The notes under the pieces: model-generated
Told to the model about the DNA's origin: nothing
The model's database searches: none
The model's input: only the letters and a program-made list of their open reading frames with translations
Translations under genes and position numbers: made by a program
Shown: positions 1-12,300 of the stretch, one piece after another
Layout of the letters: each line of letters starts with the position of its first letter
How positions within the stretch are numbered: the stretch's first letter is position 1
Assembly: GCA_947652115.1 (NCBI GenBank)
Contig: OX393563.1
Location: 1,555,829 to 1,619,828 of the forward strand
DNA length: 64,000 nucleotides
Reading direction: 5' to 3'
Source of the DNA: Blastomussa wellsi
Lineage: Eukaryota; Cnidaria; Anthozoa; Scleractinia; Plerogyridae

Positions 1-60
1 AAGGATTAAGGGCTTTAGGGATTTGGGATTAGGCGGTTAAGGAAGTAAGCCCGGTTTTCG

Positions 61-300
61 CGACGGAGTCAGAGTCGGAGTAGTAAGCGGAGTAATAAGC
101 ATGACGGAATCGGAAGAATCAGAACGTTTCCATAATCTTCCGATTCCGCTTATGACTCCGTTGCTTACGATCTTGTTGAATCTAGCTTGGCAGAGTCGCA
201 GGCAGAAGCGGAAGAATAAACCAATCACATTGCTAGTTTCAGGCACTCCGAGTACTTCCTTTCTGCTTACGACTCGGACAACCTATTTTACTAGATCATA
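61..300. repeat. Palindromic repeat of CGGAGTC/CGGAATC units
   Basis: The stretch is built from variants of CGGAGT and CGGAATC on both strands. It contains a perfect 13-bp inverted repeat, 105-117 against 136-148 (CGGAATCGGAAGA), around an 18-base loop. It is probably part of a non-autonomous DNA transposon. I cannot define its termini. Confidence 0.4.
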
Positions 301-765
301 AGCGACGGATTCATAACTGGAATGGGAACTCTGCCGTTACGATCAGTAGATCATATTGCTTGTGGCTCCCCTTATGGCCATAACTAGAATTTCAAACAAA
401 CAGTTGGATGACCAACAAGATGGCTGACGACTCGATTATACAATCTCGTTGTGCTTTTCTTTGACTCCAACCCTTCATGACATAACCAAAATGCCGAGTT
501 GTTTGTCTCAATGAACAATAGTACACCACACGTTCAAGGCTTCCTCGAATTATTTCTTTTCACGCGTTGTATGGATATTTATGACGCCAATTTCGTGAAG
601 AAACAAACTAGTAGGATAAAGAAACTTCGTCAGAAGCATTCAGTTTCTTTGATTTTTGGACATGAACTGAATGCTATTTCAATTCAAGTTCGAGATCGAA
701 ATGGCTCTCGAAACACGCCGGCAGACAACGCGCGAGGATAATTAACAATTATTCCATGAGTACCC

Positions 766-1253
766 AGACTCGTACCCAGTCGCTATTTACGGTTTCTGGG
801 GGCGAGAGAAGATTGAATACCAGTGAAGACATTCTCGTCCCCGTAGCCCTTTTCGTTTCTCTTAGCCGGCAGGGCCTTGGCACGAAAAACGAAGGGCTCT
901 GCAGACAAACGATTTCAAGTCCGAGATTCTAGGACTTTCGGACTTCATGTATATAGCATTGATGTTTCTACATGTTGTGTGTTGTAATTAGGCGGCCGGC
1001 GAATATTTTTACTTCCGTTTAAGATTTCTTTGTTCTCAACAGCCAATAAAGAAAATTAGAATTTTTTGGAAAATCGTATGTCCCCAGAGCCCTTCGTTTT
1101 TCGTGCCAAGGCCCTGCCGGCTAAGAGAAACGAAAAGGGCTATGGGGACGAGAATGCAGTGAAGATTGAGGCACTCCGCTCGCCTCAGTCTTCCCCAATA
1201 TTCAATCCTCTCTCATTCCCTGAACCCGTAAATAGCAACTGGGTATAAGTCTG
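766..1253. mobile_element. Foldback MITE, arms about 140 bp
   Basis: The inner arms 831-900 and 1086-1155 are reverse complements over 70 bases with one mismatch. The similarity continues outward: 766-830 matches 1156-1253 in inverted orientation, with an extra segment of roughly 30 bases on the right. The unpaired centre spans about 901-1085. The whole unit is about 490 bp and has no protein-coding capacity, as expected of a foldback or MITE-type element. The open frame at 1066-1248 is a by-product of the right arm. Confidence 0.8.
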
Positions 1254-1459
1254 ATTATCACCTGCTGGCTACGAAATAATGGATAACCAACGAGACCGTA
1301 CCCCGGTGTGGGCTATTGCTATTTCATATTCAACAAGCGTGAGTGGCATAATTGTTTTATTAAAAAATATGCGTATGCTTACAATTTTTACAATGGTATA
1401 TTAGTTCGGATCGCTCATCGTTCCTGCGAAAAACCCCTACCTACCCCCTACCCCTAACC

Positions 1460-1506
1460 AACCTCGTTCCCAGGGTCTTTTCTATAAAGACCCTAGGAAC
1501 GAGGTT
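1460..1506. repeat. Short near-perfect hairpin (MITE-like)
   Basis: Arms 1460-1480 and 1486-1506 are inverted copies with one mismatch around a five-base loop. The arm motif is AACCTCGTTCC followed by AGGGTCTTT. It may be a very short MITE. Confidence 0.65.
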
Positions 1507-2674
1507 GCACCCATTTATGCACTAAAGCCACAAGTCACTGAGGTGGGGTGGGTGGGGTTTCTACCAGAAACCATGATTGATCTCGTAGCTAACCCAGTGA
1601 GAACTCTTGAATTGCATTTCCAATGATCCAGTTTTAAATAAGCAAAATTGATCCGAGGAAGATTTGAAATGAAAATAGGAGTTTTTTTTCTGTAATAGAG
1701 TATATTAGGAAGATGACCTTTCTTAACTTTCATGCGATCTCCTTCTATTGACACAAATTAGAATTAACCACATTATGTATATCACCTGTATGGAGACTTG
1801 ATGTACTTATCTTCAATGACCTTTTTAACAAGTGTGAATCAGTGATTTTTCAAATCTTAAGGGTCAATTCTCACAGGCACACAGCAATGACAGCAATCAG
1901 TGTTCAGAAGGAGAATAGATAGAGTGATTTCTAGTTTGTATCTGTGTGACTTAGGGAATTTTAACTGGTAACAATTTTGGTTTGCTTTATATTTTATCTT
2001 CGATCAGTAAAGGGAGTTCTTCATTTGCGGTCCTTTTGGAAAGAGATCTCTTTGTGCCCGATGCGATGCTTCAGTTTCTTTCACCAAGGAATTACACTTG
2101 TCAGAAACAAAGTGGTTGGATTGTTTGTCAGATTGTCGCATCCAACGTCAAGAAGAGAACCATCCGAAGTGCAGGCCTACTTGATCCAAGAGTACACTTG
2201 ATGGACAGACAATTAATAAATATAGCGCTTTGCTCTCCAGTGTTTTAAACACTTTACACGTTTTACGTAAATTTCAAATCTCCTGGTTTTAAATAAGCAT
2301 TACATCGTGAATTTCTCTTTGAGCAATAGCTTTAAATTGCATAAAATTAGTTTCTCAATCAAATGATTGATCAGTCATTCGCATTTTTATAAAACCCGTT
2401 AAAATAGTATGAATTTTGAATTCATTTGTAATCCTCGGTGGTAGAAACTCAAACCTAGGTGCCTCTGAATTCATAGACCTCTTTGTTGTTCCATTTCCCA
2501 CTTTCCGTGAGACTTATTTCTTTCAAATTCAACCAAATCCACGCGGAAATAAATGGATAATTTACAAATGGACAAAGGAGCAATTCTCTGGAGAGCATCA
2601 CATGATCTGAAATGGGCAATTTACATACTAAGCTAAAGAGGTCTATTGAAAGTTGATAATAATGATATAATTCT

Positions 2675-2841
2675 CTACTTGCACAATCCCATAATACACC
2701 GCTTCTAACCCCAAAAAAATTTGCATAGTCATTGTTTTCGATTTCCCTTGGGACATCTTCATGTCCCAGTAGAAATTGCAAACAATGATTGTGTAAAATT
2801 TGGGGGGGGGAAGAGGTGTATTATGGGATTTGTGCAAGTAG
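2675..2841. mobile_element. Foldback MITE, arms about 70 bp
   Basis: The left arm begins CTACTTGCACAATCCCATAA and the right arm ends with its inverted copy. The arms match with a few indels over about 70 bases, and the whole element is 167 bp. Confidence 0.7.
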
Positions 2842-3188
2842 ACAATGATGACGATAATGATAATATTTTATTTAGCTCAAATGGATGTATACACTCGATT
2901 GTTACACTCTTTATTAAGCCAGTCAAAGATATTGTATTTGTAGGTTAGTAAGGATGCAAGCTGGGAAGCTAAATAAAGCGGTAAGTTTCTAAGTTAGAGT
3001 GAGCGCTAGCAGGTAATAGAAGATATGAAAGAAGATATATAAGATAGAAAAGAGTACCTCAAGGCAGTGATTTTCGTTATCTGAATCCTATAACTGCTTA
3101 AAACTGTACTGTGCTCTCTCCAGCATTGTGGCCAAATGCCGGGTGGTCTTATCGGCAGTATTTCAGCAGCCTTGTCAACTAAATGGTG

Positions 3189-3276
3189 TTATTATCCAAC
3201 CGTGCCTCGTAGAGTACAAATAATACCCAAAATGAGTACAAATATCACCCGGTATTTGTACTCCAGAGGATAATAA
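3189..3276. mobile_element. Short MITE, TTATTATCCA termini (copy 1)
   Basis: The element begins TTATTATCCA and ends GGATAATAA. It has internal inverted GAGTACAAATA motifs. A relative with the same ends and internal motifs lies at 31552-31678, so this is a dispersed family. Confidence 0.65.
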
Positions 3277-5379
3277 ATCTCTTAAACGTTTTGTTGTGCA
3301 GTAGATCGCTGAGAATTTAAACTCGTTGTTTGTATTTTGACTCGCACGACCTCGCGGGCTTACGCGCGAATGCTGAACAGTTCACTCCCGCAAATCCAGC
3401 CGGGTACGCAGGCTACACAGTTTCGAACAACTCGAGACATAACGGTTACTCACTTCTTTCAACAATTTACTTGATATCTTCCCAGTCTTGAAGTTCAAGA
3501 CATATTTTATGTGTGAGCAAAAGTATGCTGTTTTAAAAGATCATTTACATGTCCCCGACACAAACTGGGAACGAGAACGACTGGGACAGGGAATGAGAAC
3601 GAAAATGGGGCGCTTGTACAAGCCGGGGGAATTTGAGGGTGCGAATAAACTCAGCTCAAGCGGCAATCGAAGCCAATCAGACTCCTCACCAATCTCCCTA
3701 CGGCTTTGCCGCTCCAACGACGGCCTCGTCCCCAAAAGCAAAAGCAGTACTTCGCCGCGAATCGCGCGAATAGGGAGGAAAATAGCTTCAAAACAGGAAC
3801 CCAAACTACTTTTTACCATAACTGCAGAACGTCTCGCGCGCTTATTGGCTCATGTTGACGGTCGACAAATTCATCGAAACACAAAAGAGTCAAAGCCTGG
3901 GTTCCAGGTTGCACGCGCCTTGAAACTTTGAAACAGCTTCAATCGCTCAAACTCTTTACAGTCTTTGGTGCCGGTAGTTCTCATAAATAAGCAACAAATT
4001 TTATTCAAAGAGACTCCTTTAAATAGGAAATCATGAAATTATATTCGTTTTTCAAGATGAATATGGATCGGGATTGAATTAATCCGTGAAGAGAAAACTC
4101 AAAACGTTTGACGAGAAACGCCTTGAATGGGATCGTTTATTTTTTCCGTGTTATACCGAGGCACAGCGAGTGGACAGAACTTTAAAATTCATCTGGTTTT
4201 CGAGAATTTACAAAAGGGAATAAACGTTGGTTGTTAAAATTCTATTTCTACATTTTGGTTTTGAGTTACTTTACGTAGTTTGAAGTTTGTGATTCTGTAA
4301 GTTTCGAGTCGCTTTTAGAAAGTTATTTCAGGTTTGCTCGCACTTTTACTTTGTGAAAGCAAGTCTTCGCCACTTGGCTTGCCCGCGGCGGTCTCGTGAG
4401 CCGCCCAAAATTTGACAATGTGATGAAGAAATTCGTGGTCGATTAGAGGACGTACCACAACAAGCTCACGTCTATTTGTTTAGTGTTAATGTACATGGAA
4501 ATTGATGAACTTTCAATCAAGGTTGGAGCAAAGACTGACATATCCAACAACGCCGGTTGAAATGGAAATGCCGGAATTGCGCATAAAATACCTAAAAAAC
4601 AGAAAACCAAATTCCTGGGTTAACGTATATTGAATTGATGAACTTGAATTTCACTCAACGGCAGAGCAAGGACTCCGAAAGCCGATAAAGTTGAAATAGT
4701 GGTTTTCGTCACAAATATGTGCGCTTGGGCATTAAAGGGTTAATCAACATAGAAATGGACGAACTTTCACTTCGCGAGTCTTAGAAACTTGTTTCTATTT
4801 ATTTTGTTAGATATCATTTCACGGTTTAAATGCAAGCCCGCAAAGTACAACTTTTTTGATACAAAATATCTTTTCTTATTTCCAAATAATAAACAAAGGG
4901 ATATTTGCCTAGAAAAATTCGTACCGGCAGAGCAACCTCTGGTATCTAGGATAGCATAAGCATTGAGCAATAAAAAAATCCCGCAAACTGAAATCCCCCC
5001 ATCACTATTCTAATGGTCCGTTCCTTGTTTGTTGCAAAGGGCCACTTGCAATGTAGCCTTCACGCAGTCGTTTTTAGGAGGTGCACAAAACTGCAAGGAT
5101 GATACTCTACTACGTAAAAAAATTTGCGAGACATCAACATGACCGAAACCGATAAAGCGCGGCTGTAACCGTGGACAGCTGTTTTGTCCTATTGGGTCTC
5201 GTCAACACAGTGGACAGATTTTAAATGGAACCAACGCAAACGCTAGGCTCGATTTCCGCCGCTCTCTCGGCCGCTGGTAATCGAACCTACGCGAATGCCA
5301 GGCGGAAAAATAAAATGATCCGTACTTTGAACTTACTTTCTCCTCGGATCACGCGTTGCCACATCACGTGTCCCGGGAA

Positions 5380-5422
5380 GCAAGAAGATCAAGTGCCACG
5401 TTGTGGCACTTGGTCTTCTTGC
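5380..5422. repeat. 20-bp-arm hairpin
   Basis: Arms 5380-5399 and 5403-5422 pair over 20 bases around a GTT loop, with one G:T-type difference. The size is compatible with a microRNA-like hairpin but also with a minimal MITE. Nothing else in the sequence separates these options. Confidence 0.6.
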
Positions 5423-6269
5423 CAAAATGTGCCAAAATGTAGATGGCCAAATCATCTGAACATGAAAACGCAGGGGCAAAACCATGCTAGGTGAAAAGCC
5501 ACAGCATATCGGATCTGAAAAGACCTACGGTCCCAAAAAAAATGATAAACTGAAAACTGCGTAGATCCGTTAACGATAATGTTTCTGACTAACGTGGGAG
5601 CTACAAGAGGCGTAATCAGCCTTCTAATCTTCTAGGGGATAGCGTTCACTTATACTTCTCTCTCCTCCGCAGAGGTCCCTTCAGTGGAGAAAAAAATAAA
5701 AAAAAAAACTGTTCAAAAAGAAAAAAAAGCTGAGCGCCGGGTATGATGGGAAGAAAGCCTCGCTTCTTTCCTTCTCCTTTCCCAGTGTCCCCGCGCGCTT
5801 CCGTTTTCCCCCTCCCCAGACTACACGCACTTTCCCTCTCCCCACTCCCAATATCAAGCCAGTACGAAAACAAAACAATGAGACCTCTGAAATGCTCTGA
5901 GGAAGAGAGAGCTTATAGAATGAAATTCTGTCCTATCCAGTGGAATCGCTCGTGGAATAATTGTTAATTATCCCCGTTTTGAAGGCATTTTATTTCGGTA
6001 GCCTCGCAGCTCCTATAACCTCTAAATTTCAGTCGCAGAGATAGTGTTGCAGCCTTATTGTTTGGGCTAGCGTCCATTGTTTGTGTTGTTTGTTCTTCTG
6101 TCTCACCTGAAGGGTGGTCCCCAATCAGGTGAGACCTTGTAAGAGCTGCAAGGTGACCCCTTTATTTCAAAACCTCGCGCTCTTGGGCCACGGGCTTGTC
6201 GGCCAGCGGTAACGAGACCTTACCAGTCCTTCTAGTCAGCTACATACTGTCAGCTACTGAATCAACAAA

Positions 6270-6329
6270 ATGGCGAGCGTTGACGCTTTCGATGTGAAAG
6301 TGAAGGCCGTTCCGTTTTCATTCTGCTAG
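6270..6329 (+). other. Upstream ORF in the RABGEF1 leader
   Basis: A 19-codon ORF starts at an ATG at 6270 in the context ACAAAATGG and stops at TAG 6327-6329, 26 bases before the proposed RABGEF1 start. If transcription starts upstream of it, it could reduce translation of the main frame. That effect is inference. Confidence 0.45.
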
Positions 6330-6355
6330 AAGATCCAGTGGCCTCTAAACGAACT

Positions 6356-9300
6356 ATGGCCGACCGTAATAGAACACGATCAAAAATTTACGAGAGGTTG
6401 AACAACCCTGAACTTCGCTGTAAGACGGGGTAAGTCCGATTTCAATGCATTTGCCGCGCGGTTGTATCACTGTAGAACTCGAGGGACTTTATTTCGTGTC
6501 AAGGGAAAAATATATATTTTAGATATTTTTGGGGGGGTTAAATTCTTTTTTTCAGTATCTTCGTATAAAAGAACGAGTTTCCCGGAGAGGGATGTCAGGG
6601 ACGAGTTCGCGAGCTCCTGTTCGTTTCGTGAAGTCGCTATAAAAATTTTATTCGAACTTTCATACATTTACATTTGTATTCTTTGTTACGATTGACTGTG
6701 ATTAGTGGATGTTAATTAACTATGAAAACTTATTTGAAAGAAATTTGAACGTAAAATAAAGGGGTTTTGGGGTCGTGTGCGCGATGGGTGAAATTTGACC
6801 TCTTGTGATTCTCATGTGATTCTGTCGCTACATGCTGTTTATCAATTTCGTTACATAAAAGTGATAGATAGCCTCATACCCCAAGGAAAAAAAATGTCAC
6901 CAGTATAATTCGAAAATTTATGCAATCACAAAGTTATGTATGTTTGAATCATGTGAAGCCAACATCATCTGTTACGTACAGCAAGCTTACAAATATGCTC
7001 ATATCCTGTCAGGGCAAAATTAAATTGTTCGTCATATAGTGTCTGGGTGTGGATAATCTTTGCAGAATCTGTTTACAGAACAATACCAAGAAATACAATA
7101 CAATTTCTCTTATTTGGGAAATGAGCAATTTTCTACTTTGTTTTGGAATACAACTGTGTACAAGCTGCAGGGCTGCTATAAACATTCTATAGGTCTACAC
7201 CATCAAGCAGTTAGAAAAGAGTTTAAAAAGACCTCCCAAGGCTTGTGGTTTTGTCATGAAACTCACAGTTTCAGTGCACAATGAGACAAACTGATTCACC
7301 GTATATATACATGTAAAGTACACTGATCAGAAAATTTCACAAAATAACACTTTAATAGAATACAATTTTCTGGCATATAATTATTTTTAGTAACTGTCTA
7401 GCACCAATTTTTCATTTCATTTTAGCATCAGTTTATTTCTGATTTGATTTTTTTTACTAAATCAGGACTCTGGTTTTTTTCCCCCCTCAATCCCCATGAA
7501 GTCTGGTAAACAAAATCATATGATGAAATGACGTTTTTTTTTTAAATGAGTACAAATGCCCTACGAAATTCTCAGAATAGAAATGACCGGCAAGATTTGA
7601 CAGACTGGATTACTGCATTGTACATGTATGTACATGTAGAGCTGATTGCAGTGACTTGTGTCTCATTTGATTTCACAATTGTTTTGTTGTTACTGATTGG
7701 TAATGCTAAAACTTAACATGTTACTGCAGTTACCCCGGTTACCTTGCGAAGTTACTAATGGACAGGGCTGGTTTATATTTTGCAGTTGTGGTTTCTATGG
7801 AAACCCAGCATGGAGAGGCTACTGTTCAGTGTGCTACAGGGAAGTGTATTTGAAGCAACAGAGAGCACGGGCTGCGTCGCAAAGCAGAGAAGATGCCCTA
7901 GCTGGTGGCTCTAAGAATTTGCACACTGAGGGTAAATATTTCAAATTGTATTATAATTATGTTTATAGTTGGTATTGCCATAATGTGCATATACTTAAAG
8001 TGATACATCTAGTATGTGGTCTGTACATACAATTTGCTTAGACTTCTAGTGCATTTTACATCAATGTACTGTAGCTTGTAGCCTGCAGATTAGGCTATAA
8101 TTATTTCCTGCAAAGCATCTAAAATTGGCCAAAACCACATACACTGTACAGTACATACTTCTCCATCGATGTCCATTTTATAACTCTTTAACTGGCAGAT
8201 TTCTCAGGGAATTTTATCATCTGAACTGTGTCCCGAATAATTGATTGTACATGCACCAGTAACATCACGTCAACTTTACCTGGTAGCCCCAATAAACCAT
8301 ACATGTACTGTATATCAAAATGTGCAGCAAGAAATACTCTCACAGTATTGAAGCACAGTGTACTATAAACTCAAGTACATTGTAATGTTGTTATTTCAAC
8401 AAATAATTTTTTTTATGATTTTTCACTCTCAGAATGGCTACTCCTTCCCAAGTTGTGGCTCATTCGTTACAAAAATTGCCATGACAACTTCAAAGAACTT
8501 GTTCACTTTTCTTTCTTTGCATGTCTTCAAAATACATGTACATGTATGATTACTTGTCTTAGCGATATTCTTCAAGACTCATAAAATGTAAAAATTCAGC
8601 AAATTCAAGTAAACAAGTGCTTGAAGTCCACTCAAAACGTTGAACACACTCAGCACTTCATGTAATCTCACAGACACCTCATGACTGTGTTCTAGAGGGT
8701 CAATCCACAGGAAGGTCCCATGGTATGATATCGTATGAGCACCAGTTACAGGGTTAAGCATTTTGTGATTGTATTTGGACGATTTGATAACCAGTGCAGG
8801 AGATCAGGTTTTATATACAAGAGACGTCAACATGTTCAGGGTGATCTAGTATAGACATGTTGTGTTATACATTTGATTTAGGTTAGTTGATGGAGTGAGT
8901 GTTTGCCATTTTTCTTTTATTGTAGTCGGCCATGAGGAGGAAGAATCTGCAAAACTAAAGTTCAACAAGTTTGAAGAGAAAAAGAAGTTTCAGTTGGAGT
9001 CTAAAAAGTAAGTGTTGATTATTTAACTCTGCAATCCCTATAAAATAATGCCAAACAAATTCTTCAATGAGCAAATGAGTGTATACAATTTATTTGTATA
9101 ATTTTCCAACAGACAGAGTGTAAAGAAATTATTCAAAAAGAGCCCTGGTAGATCTTCTTTACCCGATGGCACTTCAGCTGCAAATTTTACCTTATCACCA
9201 GGTAAACAATCATGTTGCAAATAAATAGACTTGTTACTGACAGCAGGGTTTGAAATTGTGACCAATACAGTCACCAATGCGACTAAAATTTCGTCCGTGG

Positions 9301-12300
9301 TGACTAAAAGTTCAGGTTTAGTTGCCAAAATAATACTGGTGACTACCGGTAGATTTCTTTGTATTGATGATGCATAATGGCCCTTTTCTCAGACATTGTG
9401 TCTCTCCAGAAAATTTTATTGAAAGATATTTGCTTCTTAAGAATTCAAAATCAGAAAAGAAGCCACCTTAAACTGAAAAATAGATTCACAGGCAAAAAGA
9501 CCTACATGTAGGGTTCATAAACCGCAAGACTAAAGTTAAAAACTTGTACCCATGAAATAATTTTAAAGTTGTTTATTTTCTCCACTAAGCAAATTAGTTT
9601 CAAAGCTCAGAATGAAAGTAAATAATTAAAACAAATTTTCATTTGCTGTGTCATTTTCAGTGCTATGAGGCACTATGTCTGGAAACATGGGTTGAAGTTT
9701 TATTACCGAACACAAAAATGAACGTGAAATGTTACAGCATTCTCTTGTTTGCTACAGAGAAAAGCTAATGAGAAACATTCAAATTAAAAAAGAACAAAAA
9801 GGTTATGGAAAAGAGTAAATGCACAGGCTGTAATAAAATCAATTCACGGCACGATTTCACAGCTTGAAATTTGGAAATACTTTTAATATCGCTTTTCATC
9901 CGGTTTGCTTGGTTCAGTTTGTGTGAACGTTTAAATCAAACAAAGTTTATTTCCATTTTATTTCATTTGTCCACCTTCAATGGTAACTTCAATAGCAAAT
10001 TTTAAGTTTTCGAAGTGAAAATAATGAACAACATCTGGCTCATATCTCGCATATGGTGATCTGATACGCGTCACATTTTCGGCAAGTTTTTCCTTTTTGT
10101 TTGCTCAAAGCATTATTGTTTTTCTTGAGAGTAAAAAGTAAGCATCACAATGTGATAGTGATGCAGAATATTTACAGTAATATTATTGATGTCAACAGCA
10201 GACCACATGTCACAAATACTGTGAAGTAACAATTTTGCGAATTCATTCATTCCTTCGGCAAAAATAGGGAGTCCGAGTTGCTGTTCGACAGACATGTTGT
10301 TTCAGTAAAGGGCTTGACTTTAGACTAATGGGAAAATTGCAGAGTGCAATTTATATCTGTCCGGCCAGATATGGAAATTATTTTCAGCCCTGACAACATA
10401 CACTGTAGTATGTAATATCTTCTCATTCTCATCAAGTTCAAACAAAGGAAATCAGAACTGTGGCAGTGGTTTGTAAATCTGATCTTAATTACTGTAGCGT
10501 AGATTCTTGTTTATTTTCTTATACATACAAATTATTTTTGTACATTAACTTGTAGCCTTGTGTTGTTATTAATTTGAACGTAACCTAGTTGAGCCTCAAA
10601 AGAGTGCCAGCAGTTTTCGCGAGTTCCTGAAGACTCTAAAGAAACCGGCAGCACAGGATGTTAATGACAAATGCAAGCTGTGAGTAGCTTCCAAAATCTT
10701 TTTGGTTCTCATGTCTATTTTTTTTTAATTACGTGAAAATGGGGCTGTAACTTTACCATATCAGCAGAAGGATGGGGCACATTTACAATGCACATCTTTG
10801 CTATCAGGTCAAAGGAGACATTCACATTTTTGAGTCAAAAACATAGTGTGTCCCAGTACATCTACATGTATACATGTATACATGATTTATATATATCCAG
10901 GCAGAAAGATTGCGCGCAGCAAGGTCTACAAAAAATGATATACCAGAAAATAGCTGCAATTATGAATAATGATTTTGTCTGTAATAACTCTAACTTATAC
11001 TTTTTGCCCAAAGGTTTGTCCAAAGGATTTTAAACAACCCATCACTTACAGTTGATGAGCAGAGTGAAATGGTTCATGATTTTTATGGCGTAAGTATTGT
11101 GCTGCAATGCAACAACAACAACAACAAATCTTTATTTACACTATTCAGGTACAAAAGAGAGGTAGGACAAAAAAGAAGCTATGGAAAACAAAATGATGAA
11201 AATTATGAAACTATATATACAGTTTGAATCAGTGTACAACAGCCAAAGCAGCAAAGCTTTCAAGTTGGCTGCTGCTTTTTTACAAATAAAGAAAGGAACG
11301 AAAAAAACAAACAATAATTAAGAGTAAACTAATTTACAAAGCAAGAAATTTGAGGAAGATGATTTTTATACCACTTTTTAAAGCTGCTAATAGAGAGTCG
11401 TTTCAAGTTTGTCGGTACCGTTTCCCATAATTTAGAAGCTGTATATACAAAGGTAAATTTACCAGTGTTGGTCCTTACGTTTGGTTGACGAAAGTTATCC
11501 TTGGAGGCATATCCTTTGGCATTTTAGCTCCATTCAAATCCTGTATTGCGCTTAAATTCATTTCTCAAACTCGTGACGAGACATCTTCACGGGATACGTG
11601 TGCAGTAACTCGGTACGCCTATTATCCGCTGTGCTCATTAGCCGAGGTCTCAATTTCACATCGTTGCTACATGACATGTATGCATGACGTATTTGTTTAT
11701 GGCACCATGTTGATCTTAGTCAATGGACGGATAACATCGTAAATTTTCGGCATTTTTCGACTATTAATCGGTCCTTTGTTAATGCAAACACTTCGGACAA
11801 CGGTTTTCTAAGGAGAAGTCAAGACGGCTCCCACAAAACAAGCATTCACAAAGAGATTTATGCCATGAATTGCATAAATTGAGGGCACGTACAGACCGCA
11901 TTTGAAGGTATTTGAATAATAAAGACAAAGAATTAACGTTTCTGGATGAAATTTACACAGTTTATTCTATAGATATGAAAGAAACTTTCTGCGGGAGCCC
12001 TACTATAACAGCGAGTATCTCGCAAAATAAACACAATCTTGATCGGGGCTCCCACAGAGTTTTACTTATGCACATCCGTTACTGGATGTGCATAATCTCC
12101 GATATTATTTGAAACTGTGTCTCAAAAGGTAAAGCAGTAAAATGCAAAAGTCTTATTTTTGAGCCCGCAATTAATTTGCGATTTGTCACCTGACGTGTGA
12201 AAATTGTCACCTGAGACACCATTTTTTAAAAGCTCACTTTTTGTTGTCTCAGCCCGCCATGTTTTTATTTCAAATATCTGTCCAAAATGGACCATCTAAA

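Larger units (their letters stand above)
1..6269. other. Intergenic, repeat-rich region upstream of RABGEF1
   Basis: I find no convincing coding exon here. The long open frames at 1066-1248 and 3488-3931 lie in repeat or low-conservation sequence and carry no recognisable domain. The region holds several palindromic elements, listed separately: an inverted repeat near 105-148, a foldback at 766-1253, a hairpin at 1460-1506, a foldback at 2675-2841, a small MITE at 3189-3276 and a hairpin at 5380-5422. The promoter and 5' UTR of RABGEF1 should lie in the last few hundred bases, but I see no clear TATA box. Confidence 0.6.

Noticed and set aside
3488..3931. 147-codon open frame
   Set aside because: No domain, no splice partners, composition like surrounding repeat sequence, and an overlapping antisense frame of equal quality.
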